A stretch of DNA of 64,000 nucleotides, from positions 153,320,329 through 153,384,328 of the forward strand of contig CM053143.1 of assembly GCA_028571685.1 (NCBI GenBank), in the 5' to 3' direction. The notes beneath the pieces were generated by a model. It made no database searches. It saw nothing but the letters and a program-made list of their open reading frames with translations, and was not told the DNA's origin. Both the position numbers and the translations under genes were made by a program. The stretch is from Heterohyrax brucei (taxonomy: Eukaryota > Chordata > Mammalia > Hyracoidea > Procaviidae). Positions 57,701-58,624 of the stretch are shown here, piece after piece (position 1 is the stretch's first letter; every line of letters starts with the position of its first letter).

Positions 57701-58624
57701 GAAAGTGTTTTTCATTGTTGTTCATTGCAGCTTAGGGCGGAGAAGGTACAGGTTTCATCATTACACAAACAGCTTGTTAGTGTGGTAGATGAGCCAGATA
57801 GCCGGAGAATAGGTCACTGTACTGATGGTGATTTGCTCTGAGGAAATGTCTTTTTTGTTTGGTCAGACACATTTTGACAGCATCATCTAGAGAAAAGTTT
57901 TTCATGAGACCATTTCGCCCTTCTGCTGTTCGTGTTTTGTCATAACCATTGAGGTACCTGTACAAGTTTCTCAGAGCAAAAGGTCCTTGTCCTCTGTTAG
58001 AAGAGACTGAAAGTCAGTATCATCTCACTGTTTATCGCTGGCTGAGGCAAAGGGACCGAGTCTGTGCCCTCCTCTGTGCTTAGGTGCGCGTGGGGCTCAT
58101 CGTGCTGCTCACTGCTGCTGTGTGTGCAGGGGTAGGCAGGCAGGGCACACCCCCTGCCAGGGTCATCTGGTCTCCTGGGGACACTGTGGGGTGATATGTC
58201 AAAGGAAGTGGATGTGCACACTGCCCTATTTGTAAGTCCTGTCCTGCTCATTTTGCCTTCCCTCCATGTACCTGTGTTCTAAATCCAAGGTACTGCTTGC
58301 AGAGTAGACATAGTTTTGCTCCTAATTCTAAATAACTTTGTAGTTGTTACTGCTGTCTTTAAAGGATCTGTTCAGTGCGGTTATACAGTCACTGCTTGAA
58401 CGTTCATGCGTCAGGGGTATTGATAGGACAAGATCTAGATGCCTGCAAGCTTCTCCTTTAATTAGAGACAAAGATGAGACATATTGTAGAAGAACTCACT
58501 TCATTTATTCATAAACACAGCTATGAAGTATTTTTTGCGCATCTTTCTCTCCTAACAGAAAAAGACAAAATCTTCAAAGCCTTCAAAAATCAGAAAAAGG
58601 AGTCCAAAAGAGGAAAAAATTTGA
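686..58624 (+). CDS. RFC1: RFC1, replication factor C large subunit (spliced, exons 3-25; 5' end outside window)
   Basis: RFC1 is the ATPase subunit A of the five-subunit RFC complex, which opens the PCNA ring and loads it on primer-template junctions in the nucleus. Twenty-three exons join to 3303 nt: 1100 residues plus a TGA stop. All junctions use AG/GT and all split codons close correctly. Recognisable in order: charged N-terminal region, BRCT (about window residues 360-454), RFC box 'WVDKYKP', Walker A 'GPPGVGKT', Walker B 'LIMDEVDG', sensor 1 'CND', sensor 2 'NQDIRQ', collar and C-terminal domain, basic tail. Adding about 44 residues for the missing exons 1-2 gives roughly 1144, against 1148 in human (from memory). 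No internal stop or frameshift was seen before the tail, so the gene looks functional. Exon details are given separately. Confidence 0.97.
762..2874. other. RFC1 intron 3
   Basis: 2.1 kb intron. It contains an old eutherian interspersed repeat (about 2205-2725). The segment 1560-2010 looks repeat-derived but I could not assign it. The rest is AT-rich with nothing recognised. Confidence 0.8.
2205..2725 (+). repeat. Old eutherian interspersed repeat, possibly MaLR-type LTR
   Basis: Landmarks include 'acctgtgaatgtgttaggtt', 'ggattatccaggtgga', 'cacaagggtcctta' and 'gccatgagccaagg', in the order found in a widespread placental repeat. I am confident it is a repeat but not of its family name. Confidence 0.6.
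2875..2997 (+). CDS. RFC1: RFC1 exon 4 (123 nt)
   Basis: Encodes window residues 26-66, from '[16 protein letters not shown]' to '[10 protein letters not shown]', closing the split Asp codon from exon 3 and leaving one base for exon 5. Acceptor 'cttacag', donor 'gtaagg'. It is rich in Ser/Glu/Lys and likely disordered; SES/SEE are acidic sites of the casein-kinase-2 type (inference). Confidence 0.95.
3205..3357 (+). repeat. AfroSINE, long subtype, diverged
   Basis: Has the B-box-like 'ggttccaaccc', the extra middle segment 'ggcagtgtgcttccgtaagg' seen in the longer AfroSINE subtype, and the tail 'gaaattgacttgacagtagt'. The 5' part is degraded. Confidence 0.7.
3440..4140 (-). repeat. Old L1M 3' UTR, antisense, interrupted by an AfroSINE
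   Basis: The + strand reads the antisense of an ancient L1 3' region ('cccactttatcccc', 'aaagtccatagttta', 'gttgtacagttctatgg', 'ccactgattgtcc', 'ttttgccttttccagagtg'). The AfroSINE at 3703-3868 splits it; the two halves are collinear on either side. Confidence 0.75.
3703..3868 (-). repeat. AfroSINE inserted in L1M
   Basis: Reads antisense from 'gaaaaccaaacacacagcc' to 'ctaccaaggtttc'. Near-identical flanks 'tcagtatcat' (3688-3697) and 'tcagtgtcat' (3870-3879) are a target-site duplication with one mismatch, placing the insertion inside an older L1M. Confidence 0.85.
4264..4388 (+). repeat. AfroSINE, 5'-truncated, inside a hAT-like fragment
   Basis: Starts at 'ggttgctaaccaaaagatta' and ends 'cagaattgacagcagtggg' followed by a TTTGG-type tail. 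Just upstream, 4207-4262 reads like the start of a MER-type hAT element ('ggctgcccattggtatcacc'). Confidence 0.8.
4761..4931 (+). repeat. AfroSINE, near full length
   Basis: Contains the tRNA-derived head ('ggtggcgaagacgttaagtg'), the pol III B box 'agttcgaatcc', the conserved body 'ctccttggaaactctgggg' and the 3' end 'gacttgacagcagtgggt' with a (GGTTT)n tail. One of the best copies in the window. Confidence 0.9.
5089..5247 (+). repeat. AfroSINE
   Basis: Head 'ggaaaccctgatggtgtagt', body 'agcactccttgaaaactatg', tail 'cgacttgacagcaatgggt'. Complete but moderately diverged. Confidence 0.88.
5349..5380 (-). repeat. L1M 3' UTR scrap
   Basis: 'tatagctttattgagatata' is the standard antisense start of old L1M 3' UTRs. 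Very short. Confidence 0.5.
5388..5440 (+). repeat. AfroSINE remnant (head joined to tail)
   Basis: A short head piece 'ggatccctggta' is followed directly by the 3' end 'ggaattgactcgacggca' and 'ttggtttgtt'. The middle is missing, by internal deletion or an aberrant insertion. Confidence 0.65.
7117..7320 (+). repeat. MIR SINE
   Basis: Contains the MIR core 'gtctcagtttcctcatatgt', 'gagaatcaaatgagag' and 'aagtgcttagta..gacacatagta', in the expected order and spacing. Confidence 0.85.
7456..7508 (-). repeat. AfroSINE 3' end fragment
   Basis: 'attgctgttgagtcaattct' followed by 'agcaaccctgga' is the antisense AfroSINE 3' end; the rest is missing. It abuts the next copy head to head. Confidence 0.7.
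7511..7665 (+). repeat. AfroSINE
   Basis: Head 'ggagccccgatggcacagtg' with 'gttaagagctcagccgctaa', B box 'agttcaaaccc', then the diverged 3' end 'atgagttggaacttggtaac'. The 'agccccgatggcacagtggtt' type of head differs from the 'aaaccctg' type. Confidence 0.82.
8318..8701 (+). other. Open 127-codon frame in intron 4, function unknown, probably chance
   Basis: An uninterrupted frame of 127 codons with several Cys-rich and hydrophobic stretches. I recognise no domain, and it has no RFC1-compatible splice context. Surrounding sequence is ordinary AT-rich intron. Recorded because it is one of the longest open frames outside exons. Confidence 0.15.
8993..9242 (-). mobile_element. L1, 3' end only (5'-truncated), with target-site duplication
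   Basis: About 250 bases of the 3' UTR of the afrotherian L1 seen repeatedly here ('gagtgaaaatgtacattc', 'cagcttccactgctctccct', 'gtcagcaagatgatatccta'). A 13-base perfect duplication 'tgcaacttgcttt' flanks it (8980-8992 and 9243-9255), and the T-rich left end is the antisense poly(A) tail. A clean retrotransposition event. Confidence 0.92.
9568..9760 (+). repeat. AfroSINE, long subtype, diverged
   Basis: 'ggctgcttaccaaaaggttg' plus 'acagttcaaagtcac' form the tRNA-like part, followed by the long-subtype middle 'gaaaggcttggtgagctact' and 'aaaaccctgtggaggacag'. The 3' end is poorly preserved. Confidence 0.7.
10105..10907 (+). mobile_element. RTE LINE, 3' fragment, decayed
   Basis: Collinear with the copies at 16665 and 36535: 'gcactgggcaggtctgctgc', 'gaccagttgctagaaaggtc', 'gagatggattgatagagtag', 'gtgagtcagtgggctc'. 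These encode remnants of the C-terminal part of an RTE-type reverse transcriptase ORF. No intact frame remains. Confidence 0.8.
11560..11792 (+). repeat. MER20-like hAT fragment
   Basis: 'ggatgctgctaaacatccta', 'cagtgcactggagagctctc' and 'aaggttgagaaacctg' match the 3' half of MER20. The left border is uncertain. Confidence 0.6.
12852..13000 (-). repeat. AfroSINE
   Basis: Antisense 3' end 'ccactgagttgattccaact', body 'ggagtttctgaggagctcct', and head 'gcgccaccagcatttccagg'. Confidence 0.85.
13097..13265 (+). repeat. AfroSINE
   Basis: Head 'ggtaaactctggtggcgtag', 'cggttaagtactata', B box 'agttcagatctgcc', body 'aaaactctgtggggcagttg', tail 'agcagcagtgggttcagttt'. It is 97 bases from the oppositely oriented copy at 12852, giving an inverted SINE pair. 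Confidence 0.87.
14043..14105 (-). mobile_element. L1 3' tail fragment
   Basis: 'attatgattgagtgaaaatg' plus 'tacattcccc' is the extreme 3' end of the same L1 family. Preceded by a T/A-rich tract that would be its tail. Confidence 0.75.
14125..14160 (-). repeat. AfroSINE 3' scrap
   Basis: 'ccattgctgttgagtcaatt' is the antisense AfroSINE 3' end. Only about 35 bases remain. Confidence 0.6.
16180..16300 (+). repeat. AfroSINE, 5'-truncated
   Basis: Starts at 'ggtcgtcagttcagatacgc' and ends 'acacgactcgatggcactgg'. The tRNA-derived head is lost. Confidence 0.8.
16665..17512 (+). mobile_element. RTE LINE, 3' fragment, with a nested AfroSINE
   Basis: Collinear with the copy at 36535: 'caacatcatgataag', 'atactgcactgggcaaatat', 'ggactgccaagagaacgaac', 'gacgcgtcatcaggga', 'gaggtggattgatacaacag'. 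The frame at 17030-17323 carries remnants of the RT C-terminus but is broken. The AfroSINE at 16827-16984 splits it. The 3' end 'cccttgagtcagagcagcag' matches the AfroSINE tail pattern loosely. Confidence 0.82.
16827..16984 (-). repeat. AfroSINE nested in RTE
   Basis: Antisense 3' end 'gaaaccaaactcattgccat', 'gaccctgtaagacaaagtac', head 'aaccgctgcacccccaaagc'. It interrupts the RTE copy, so the SINE is the younger insertion. Confidence 0.88.
17520..17655 (-). repeat. MIR SINE fragment
   Basis: 'ccccattttatagatgaatt', 'ggttaagtcaca' and 'ctggaacccgag' follow the antisense MIR layout. Diverged. Confidence 0.6.
18195..18996 (-). pseudogene. GC-rich intronic block, possible old processed pseudogene of unidentified gene
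   Basis: About 800 bases that are clearly richer in G+C than the surrounding AT-rich intron. On the - strand, three long open stretches overlap in different frames (18598-18996, 18503-18721, 18141-18506), as expected of a decayed coding sequence with frameshifts. The first begins with Met and has plausible coding composition ('[14 protein letters not shown]', '[13 protein letters not shown]'). I do not recognise the parent protein and see no poly(A) tail at the lower-coordinate end. It could equally be a GC-rich non-coding block. Confidence 0.3.
19040..19497 (+). repeat. L2 LINE 3' end
   Basis: The 3' end reads 'ctcattgagggcaggggtct', 'attcactgctgcatcatccg', 'gtacctggcatgtaatgagt', typical of L2. 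The part before 19380 is weaker. Confidence 0.6.
19716..19948 (+). CDS. RFC1: RFC1 exon 5 (233 nt)
   Basis: Encodes window residues 67-144. It opens with an acidic '[12 protein letters not shown]', includes '[19 protein letters not shown]' and ends '[10 protein letters not shown]' in phase 0. Acceptor 'atttaag', donor 'gtgagt'. The SPVK and neighbouring Ser/Thr-Pro sites suggest cyclin-dependent kinase targets (inference). 'VFDYFG' resembles the aromatic core of a PCNA-interacting motif; see the findings. Confidence 0.96.
19868..19894 (+). other. PIP-box-like motif coding segment in exon 5
   Basis: Codons read P-T-S-V-F-D-Y-F-G. Relative to the PIP consensus Q-x-x-(I/L/M/V)-x-x-(F/Y)-(F/Y), the aliphatic and two aromatic positions fit and Gln is replaced by Pro. 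Functional status is unknown. Confidence 0.35.
19949..20766. other. RFC1 intron 5
   Basis: About 0.8 kb, AT-rich, with no recognised repeat or signal apart from splice sites. Confidence 0.8.
20767..20844 (+). CDS. RFC1: RFC1 exon 6 (78 nt)
   Basis: Encodes residues 145-170, '[11 protein letters not shown]' then '[15 protein letters not shown]', phase 0 at both ends. Acceptor 'aatacag', donor 'gtattg'. The helical acidic motif recurs in exon 7, which has exactly the same length and phase. Confidence 0.95.
22571..24277 (-). mobile_element. L1, 5'-truncated, 3' part of ORF2 plus 3' UTR
   Basis: On the - strand, 23565-23921 encodes the C-terminal part of L1 ORF2 ('[12 protein letters not shown]', '[12 protein letters not shown]', '[14 protein letters not shown]', '[16 protein letters not shown]'). 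The frame upstream is broken. A ~950-base 3' UTR follows, ending at a T8 tract (22571) that is the antisense poly(A). Flanks 'tcttacatg' (22562-22570) and 'tctcacatg' (24278-24286) look like a target-site duplication with one mismatch. It cannot be active because the 5' UTR, ORF1 and most of ORF2 are missing. Confidence 0.9.
24350..24465 (+). repeat. L2-like 3' end fragment
   Basis: 'ctctaaactccactaaagca', 'tcatctta..gtgcctgtcg' and 'aggcccttgatacatg' resemble the L2 3' end. Weak match. Confidence 0.4.
26025..26102 (+). CDS. RFC1: RFC1 exon 7 (78 nt)
   Basis: Encodes residues 171-196, '[20 protein letters not shown]' then 'ERKTKK', phase 0 at both ends. Acceptor 'tttacag'. The donor 'gttgct' is weak: only the invariant GT and the preceding AAG support it. 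Skipping this exon would keep the reading frame. The motif '[14 protein letters not shown]' parallels '[15 protein letters not shown]' in exon 6. Confidence 0.93.
26103..27279. other. RFC1 intron 7
   Basis: 1.2 kb, AT-rich. I see nothing in it beyond splice sites. Confidence 0.75.
27280..27367 (+). CDS. RFC1: RFC1 exon 8 (88 nt)
   Basis: Encodes residues 197-225, '[20 protein letters not shown]' then 'TEEHKYPHK', plus one base. Acceptor 'ttacatag', donor 'gtaaca'. The '[16 protein letters not shown]' part matches human closely; the 'IRRDQEEEE' start is more divergent. Confidence 0.95.
27893..28095 (-). mobile_element. Diverged L1 3' UTR fragment
   Basis: Layout follows the L1 tail elsewhere in the window: T-rich start, 'gtgtgattaagtcagatttg', 'ctgtcctcaccctgtgacaa', 'cccctcctctccccc', then 'gaatcagtaggaca'. 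It is much more diverged than the other copies, so an older relative is likely. Confidence 0.5.
28091..28118. repeat. TA/TG microsatellite
   Basis: Tract of alternating T and A with one G, such as 'atatgtatatatatatatat', at the right edge of the L1-like fragment. Confidence 0.85.
28514..28806 (+). CDS. RFC1: RFC1 exon 9 (293 nt)
   Basis: Encodes residues 226-323, from '[19 protein letters not shown]' to '[13 protein letters not shown]', phase 0 at its end. Acceptor 'cttcctag', donor 'gtagta'. Very rich in Lys, Ser and Pro with several K/R clusters ('[10 protein letters not shown]', 'PTPKKTRSS') that look like nuclear localisation and non-specific DNA-contact segments. It is diverged from human but clearly collinear. 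Confidence 0.96.
28891..29050 (+). repeat. AfroSINE
   Basis: Head 'caggggccctggtgctgtag', 'cggttaagcgtttgtctgct', body 'ctgctccttagaaccctaca', 3' end 'ggaattaactcaatggcaat'. Confidence 0.86.
29210..29385 (-). repeat. MIR SINE
   Basis: Antisense MIR landmarks: 'taaatcttcacaacagcact', 'catagatgaagaaacagact', 'ctagctagtaagtaagggg', 'aaagcctagtcctct'. Confidence 0.75.
29410..29620 (+). repeat. MIR SINE
   Basis: 'ggattctggagccagtcttg', 'ctgcttcagtttctcatttt', 'taaaatgggattgtggtaac' in the sense MIR order. It abuts the antisense MIR just upstream, making an old inverted MIR pair. Confidence 0.75.
30042..30100 (+). repeat. AfroSINE 3' fragment
   Basis: 'tatgggttgctacgagtttg', 'aatcaacttgtcagtgga', then 'ttggttttgggtttgttg'. 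Only the 3' end is present. Confidence 0.65.
30222..30390 (-). repeat. AfroSINE
   Basis: Preceded by an A-rich run, then antisense 3' end 'cgaaaccaaacccattgcca', 'gcgaccccgtaagacatag', head 'cacttaaccagtataaaacc' and 'agggtttcc'. Near full length; it faces the fragment at 30042. Confidence 0.88.
30565..30690 (+). repeat. MER5-like hAT fragment
   Basis: 'gtgtgcattggattctcttg', 'gcaaagcttgttaaaa', and the terminal 'gtttgagaaccactg' match the MER5 group of non-autonomous hAT elements. Confidence 0.65.
30760..30911 (+). repeat. AfroSINE
   Basis: 'gcccaggtagctcagggtgg', 'ttaagagctcaggctgcaaa', body 'cctgtggggcagtgctgctc', 3' end 'agctgtgagtcggaaggga'. Same 'aagagctca' head type as 7511 and 51727. 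Confidence 0.83.
31742..31849 (+). CDS. RFC1: RFC1 exon 10 (108 nt)
   Basis: Encodes residues 324-359, '[20 protein letters not shown]' then '[16 protein letters not shown]', phase 0 at both ends. Acceptor 'ttccttag', donor 'gtaaga'. The '[20 protein letters not shown]' segment is the strongly conserved lead-in to the BRCT domain and contributes to double-stranded DNA binding in that family (established for the RFC1 BRCT region). Confidence 0.97.
32228..32700 (-). mobile_element. RTE LINE 3'-region fragment, antisense
   Basis: The complement aligns with the RTE copies at 10105, 16665 and 36535: 'cgagtctcgccacccttgct' and 'ctgtccatagtacattcagt' mirror 'agcaatgctgacaagactt' and 'tgaatgtaccatggac' in the 36535 copy, and 'gcatggatcaagagtga'-type sequence follows. 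It lacks the extreme 3' end, so the breakpoint at 32228 is internal. Confidence 0.75.
34062..34552 (-). repeat. MaLR-like LTR with flanking duplication
   Basis: 'tagtcaactagtgctgctgt' followed by 'aacagaaataccac' is the antisense 3' end of a MaLR-type LTR, and 'cacatggctgcacctatcca' lies at its other end. The 9-base repeat 'cagtctgtg' flanks it (34053-34061 and 34553-34561). A solo LTR with no internal region. Confidence 0.7.
34880..35010 (+). repeat. Unassigned repeat, copy 1 of an inverted pair
   Basis: 'ggtcacctttgaagggtacc' with 'gctctgcaccagggctagtg' and 'ttttggaacactttccagaa' aligns with the complement of 35210-35345. Family not recognised. Confidence 0.5.
35205..35370 (-). repeat. Unassigned repeat, copy 2 of an inverted pair
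   Basis: On the - strand it reads 'ggtcacctttaaagtactcc', 'agctatgtgccaatgccaga', 'agtgttggaactctctttct', paralleling copy 1 about 200 bases upstream. The - strand frame 35201-35584 stays open through it, but no domain is recognised. Confidence 0.5.
35533..35595 (+). repeat. tRNA-like segment, probable SINE head
   Basis: 'tggctgagccgg' (35540-35551) fits the pol III A box and 'ggttcaaatcc' (35579-35589) fits the B box, about 39 bases apart. The stems do not pair well enough for a functional tRNA. Not the AfroSINE head. Confidence 0.4.
36117..36278 (+). repeat. AfroSINE, near full length
   Basis: Head 'ggaaaccctgatggcgtagt', 'ggttaagtgctacatctgct', B box 'agttcaaatctgcc', body 'ctccttggaaactctgtggg', 3' end 'tagggtcactgtgagtcag' and a TTTG-rich tail. 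Confidence 0.92.
36535..37203 (+). mobile_element. RTE LINE, 3' fragment, best copy
   Basis: The frame 36904-37179 keeps the RTE reverse-transcriptase C-terminal signature '[15 protein letters not shown]', a basic run '[14 protein letters not shown]' and '[13 protein letters not shown]' at its end, comparable to the C-terminus of BovB-type RTEs. Upstream sequence is frameshifted. The 3' end 'tagggtcactgtgagttgg' (37155-37173) nearly equals the AfroSINE 3' end. Tail is 'aacaacaaa'. Confidence 0.85.
37440..37619 (+). CDS. RFC1: RFC1 exon 11 (180 nt), BRCT domain first part
   Basis: Encodes residues 360-419 with '[19 protein letters not shown]', '[20 protein letters not shown]' and '[13 protein letters not shown]', essentially identical to human. 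Acceptor 'gtttttag', donor 'gtgggt', phase 0 at both ends. The 'TG' before VLES and the 'GGK' are BRCT hallmarks; this BRCT binds 5'-phosphorylated double-stranded DNA (established for RFC1). Confidence 0.98.
37620..38783. other. RFC1 intron 11
   Basis: 1.2 kb. About 37990-38420 looks like an old dispersed repeat ('gtggtttaaacaagtagttg', 'cattggccagagctggtcac') whose family I could not fix. The rest is unassigned. Confidence 0.7.
38784..38888 (+). CDS. RFC1: RFC1 exon 12 (105 nt), BRCT domain end
   Basis: Encodes residues 420-454, '[20 protein letters not shown]' then '[15 protein letters not shown]', phase 0 at both ends. Acceptor 'caatag', donor 'gtctgt'. '[12 protein letters not shown]' is the last helix of the BRCT fold, where the Trp common in other BRCTs is absent, as in other RFC1 proteins (from memory). 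Confidence 0.97.
38889..40864. other. RFC1 intron 12
   Basis: 2.0 kb. Contains an antisense L1M 3' UTR (40106-40545). Nothing else recognised. Confidence 0.8.
40106..40545 (-). repeat. Old L1M 3' UTR, antisense
   Basis: 'ttgaaatatctgtatacaat', 'atattcacaaggttgtgcag', 'ctggcagccactagcctgac', 'ctttttatggctgaatgtca', 'acaagtttttgtgga' follow the order of ancient L1M 3' UTRs read backwards. Confidence 0.8.
40865..41264 (+). CDS. RFC1: RFC1 exon 13 (400 nt), linker and RFC box
   Basis: Encodes residues 455-587 plus one base. The first part is a Lys-rich linker ('[15 protein letters not shown]', '[17 protein letters not shown]'); the end has '[20 protein letters not shown]' and '[12 protein letters not shown]', the start of the AAA+ module. 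'VDKYKP' is the RFC box shared by clamp-loader subunits. Acceptor 'tttttaag', donor 'gtgatt'. The linker is diverged from human while the AAA+ part is nearly identical. Confidence 0.97.
41757..41880 (-). repeat. AfroSINE, truncated
   Basis: 'agaaaccctgttggacagag', 'aggatttccagggagtggct', 'gattcgaacttccagcctt', 'gtgctacactaccaggcagc'. The extreme 3' end is missing. Confidence 0.82.
42540..42722 (-). repeat. MIR SINE, diverged
   Basis: 'tctgtgctgagcatgtgtat', 'catcttaccaaggaggaaac', 'gggctgggaaccgggca' follow antisense MIR. Confidence 0.55.
43005..43114 (+). CDS. RFC1: RFC1 exon 14 (110 nt), Walker A
   Basis: Encodes residues 588-624: '[20 protein letters not shown]' then '[17 protein letters not shown]'. 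GPPGVGKT is the P-loop that binds ATP. Acceptor 'ctggcag', donor 'gtgagt'. The acceptor has a single AG, giving H-A-K-F at the junction, whereas human RFC1 has a one-alanine isoform difference here (from memory). Confidence 0.98.
43315..44383 (-). mobile_element. L1, 3' UTR only (5'-truncated), with target-site duplication
   Basis: About 1.07 kb of the L1 3' UTR: 'gagtgaaaatgtacattccc', 'cagctcccactgctctcctt', 'gaccatcaattgtggtcttt', 'ttcacccaaccaaatttcta'. A perfect 12-base duplication 'ttgtaaatttta' flanks it (43303-43314 and 44384-44395). Confidence 0.92.
44415..46424 (-). mobile_element. L1, 5'-truncated, part of ORF2 plus 3' UTR
   Basis: The 3' UTR starts after a T8 tract. On the - strand 45402-45713 carries the ORF2 C-terminus ('[12 protein letters not shown]', '[13 protein letters not shown]', '[14 protein letters not shown]'), and 45767-45976 carries an upstream ORF2 piece ('[17 protein letters not shown]', '[12 protein letters not shown]'). 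The pieces are separated by frame breaks, so it is dead. The right border near 46424 rests on a possible short 'taatttt' duplication and is uncertain. Confidence 0.87.
46519..46686 (-). repeat. AfroSINE with target-site duplication
   Basis: Antisense 3' end 'aaacccaaaaaccgaactca', 'agcaaccctacagagtatag', head 'cttaaccgctatgccaccag'. Flanks 'acatgtctta' at 46508-46517 and 46688-46697 are a 10-base duplication. Confidence 0.9.
46740..46860 (-). repeat. MIR SINE fragment
   Basis: 'gtgaggtagatactgtcacc', 'atcctcatttgacaaatgaa', 'atgaacccaggcagcctgac' are antisense MIR landmarks. Confidence 0.7.
47095..47290 (+). repeat. Unassigned repeat, copy related to 52315
   Basis: 'aacctgtcagaaaaggaaaa'-type start, 'gtgttaagactgcattctcc', 'aaaggcagaaaacttgcaag' and 'aggtttcac' align in order with 52315-52505. 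An old dispersed element. Confidence 0.5.
47984..48098 (+). CDS. RFC1: RFC1 exon 15 (115 nt)
   Basis: Encodes residues 625-662, '[20 protein letters not shown]' then '[18 protein letters not shown]', plus one base. Acceptor 'gattag', donor 'gtatgt'. 'ELNASDTRS' is the RFC box after Walker A and is conserved in clamp loaders. Confidence 0.97.
48099..49387. other. RFC1 intron 15
   Basis: 1.3 kb, with a sense L1M 3' region at 48768-49310. 48240-48660 looks like an unnamed old repeat. Confidence 0.78.
48768..49310 (+). repeat. Old L1M 3' end, sense
   Basis: 'cagctggtgggagtgtaaat', 'gcacatagcctttaagccag', 'aaatgacatatgtacaaaga', 'ctggggtgggaggg', 'ttgtaccttttgaattttg' follow old L1ME/L1M elements. 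Confidence 0.78.
49388..49479 (+). CDS. RFC1: RFC1 exon 16 (92 nt), Walker B
   Basis: Encodes residues 663-693, '[20 protein letters not shown]' then '[11 protein letters not shown]'. LIMDEVDG is Walker B, which coordinates Mg-ATP. Acceptor 'gggtcag', donor 'gtaaag'. The first 10 residues differ noticeably from human ('NGAASSVSTK' as I recall), in a CpG-rich stretch, while the rest is nearly identical. Confidence 0.97.
49670..49807 (+). CDS. RFC1: RFC1 exon 17 (138 nt), sensor 1
   Basis: Encodes residues 694-739, '[20 protein letters not shown]' through '[17 protein letters not shown]' to 'RVEQIK'. The Asn in 'CND' is sensor 1. 'VHYCLDLRF' takes the place of the arginine-finger 'SRC' motif of the small RFC subunits; RFC1 is known to lack it. 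The introns on either side are 190 and 152 bases. Confidence 0.98.
49960..50055 (+). CDS. RFC1: RFC1 exon 18 (96 nt)
   Basis: Encodes residues 740-771, '[20 protein letters not shown]' then '[12 protein letters not shown]'. The end is the sensor 2 region ('NQDIR'). Acceptor 'ttttcag', donor 'gtaaat', followed by a 128-base intron. Confidence 0.98.
50184..50282 (+). CDS. RFC1: RFC1 exon 19 (99 nt)
   Basis: Encodes residues 772-804, '[20 protein letters not shown]' then '[13 protein letters not shown]'. It ends the AAA+ lid domain. Acceptor 'ttccag', donor 'gtaaac'. Confidence 0.98.
50283..50785. other. RFC1 intron 19
   Basis: 503 bases, AT-rich, with a TTTG-rich stretch near 50670-50770. Nothing recognised. 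Confidence 0.75.
50786..50940 (+). CDS. RFC1: RFC1 exon 20 (155 nt)
   Basis: Encodes residues 805-855, '[20 protein letters not shown]', '[20 protein letters not shown]' and '[11 protein letters not shown]', plus two bases. This begins the collar/C-terminal region that holds the pentamer together. Acceptor 'ttttag', donor 'gtgagt'. The next intron is 121 bases. Confidence 0.98.
51062..51179 (+). CDS. RFC1: RFC1 exon 21 (118 nt)
   Basis: Closes a split Gly codon, then '[20 protein letters not shown]' and '[19 protein letters not shown]' (to residue 895). Acceptor 'tctgcag', donor 'gttagc' (weak +3/+4 but standard GT). Part of the RFC1 C-terminal domain. Confidence 0.98.
51727..51881 (+). repeat. 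AfroSINE
   Basis: 'ttagctctagtgccacggtg', 'ttgaagagctcagctgcaga', body 'cagaaactctctgggacag', 3' end 'atgagtcagaatcaactcga'. Of the 'aagagctca' head type. Confidence 0.83.
52025..52310 (+). repeat. Old L1M fragment, sense
   Basis: 'gtaattgtacctttgagaat', 'ttaccctaaagaaataattt', 'caaacacaggaagag' match the L1M region that begins about 100 bases into the 48768 copy. Diverged. Confidence 0.5.
52315..52505 (+). repeat. Unassigned repeat, copy related to 47095
   Basis: 'cagcaacctgtcagagaagg', 'gtgagactgcaccctataaa', 'ggtggcagacttgtgac' and 'agaggtttcactgtg' parallel 47095-47290. Confidence 0.5.
52913..53058 (+). CDS. RFC1: RFC1 exon 22 (146 nt)
   Basis: Encodes residues 896-943, '[20 protein letters not shown]', '[20 protein letters not shown]' and 'DLALHMSL', plus two bases of an Arg codon. 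Acceptor 'gttttag', donor 'gtaagt'. Strongly conserved C-terminal domain. Confidence 0.98.
53255..53352 (+). mobile_element. RTE LINE extreme 3' end
   Basis: 'gaggatggcacagggctggg' and 'attgctgtgagttgaaatga' match the last ~100 bases of the RTE copies. Heavily 5'-truncated. Confidence 0.65.
53412..53605 (+). repeat. AfroSINE, long subtype
   Basis: 'ctgctaactgaaaggttggc', B box 'ggtttgaaccctcc', long-subtype middle 'gtggaagtctgcttctctaa', then 'cagccgtggaaaccctcctt', 3' end 'aactgaatcagtggcaatgg'. Confidence 0.8.
54169..54652 (+). mobile_element. LINE-like 3' fragment with poly(A), inserted in the LTR
   Basis: Ends in A22 (54631-54652) and is flanked by 'ggattt' at 54163-54168 and 54653-54658, a target-site duplication inside the LTR sequence. 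Contents ('attggacacagcagcccagg', 'gagagttgacatgttgtggg', 'ctctgtaaattttcatctaa') look like a LINE 3' UTR but not the L1 tail seen elsewhere. An AC-rich tract lies within. Confidence 0.75.
54246..54315. repeat. AC-rich microsatellite with a duplicated unit
   Basis: 'ggagattctaacacacacc' at 54247 and 'ggagattctaacatacacac' at 54287 are a partial tandem duplication within the LINE-like insert, each followed by (AC)n. Confidence 0.8.
55859..56072 (+). CDS. RFC1: RFC1 exon 23 (214 nt)
   Basis: Closes the Arg codon, then '[20 protein letters not shown]', '[20 protein letters not shown]' and '[14 protein letters not shown]' (to residue 1015). Acceptor 'gtttaag', donor 'gtaaat'. Final part of the folded C-terminal domain. 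Confidence 0.98.
56073..57384. other. RFC1 intron 23
   Basis: 1.3 kb with one AfroSINE (56825-56987) and a C-run near 57115. Nothing else recognised. Confidence 0.78.
56825..56987 (+). repeat. AfroSINE
   Basis: 'gaagccctgatcgtgcagtg', 'gttaagagctcatctgctat', B box region 'atttgaatccacgagcc', 3' end 'gaattggaatcagtttgatg' and a TTTGG tail. Confidence 0.87.
57385..57576 (+). CDS. RFC1: RFC1 exon 24 (192 nt)
   Basis: Encodes residues 1016-1079, '[20 protein letters not shown]' and an acidic tail '[17 protein letters not shown]' ending 'AMIK'. Phase 0 at both ends. Acceptor 'cacatag', donor 'gtaggg'. The acidic run carries several S/T-x-x-E/D sites. Confidence 0.97.
57577..58558. other. RFC1 intron 24
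   Basis: About 1 kb of unassigned sequence. I see nothing in it beyond splice sites. Confidence 0.72.
58559..58624 (+). CDS. RFC1: RFC1 exon 25 coding part (66 nt with stop)
   Basis: Encodes '[20 protein letters not shown]' plus a final Ile, then TGA at 58622-58624. The start '[10 protein letters not shown]' matches human; the rest differs and is about six residues shorter than the human tail as I remember it, consistent with a small frameshifting indel after 'KPSK'. It is still strongly basic, so a nuclear localisation function could persist. Acceptor 'cctaacag'. Confidence 0.93.
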   Translation, partial: KKTKSSKPSKIRKRSPKEEKI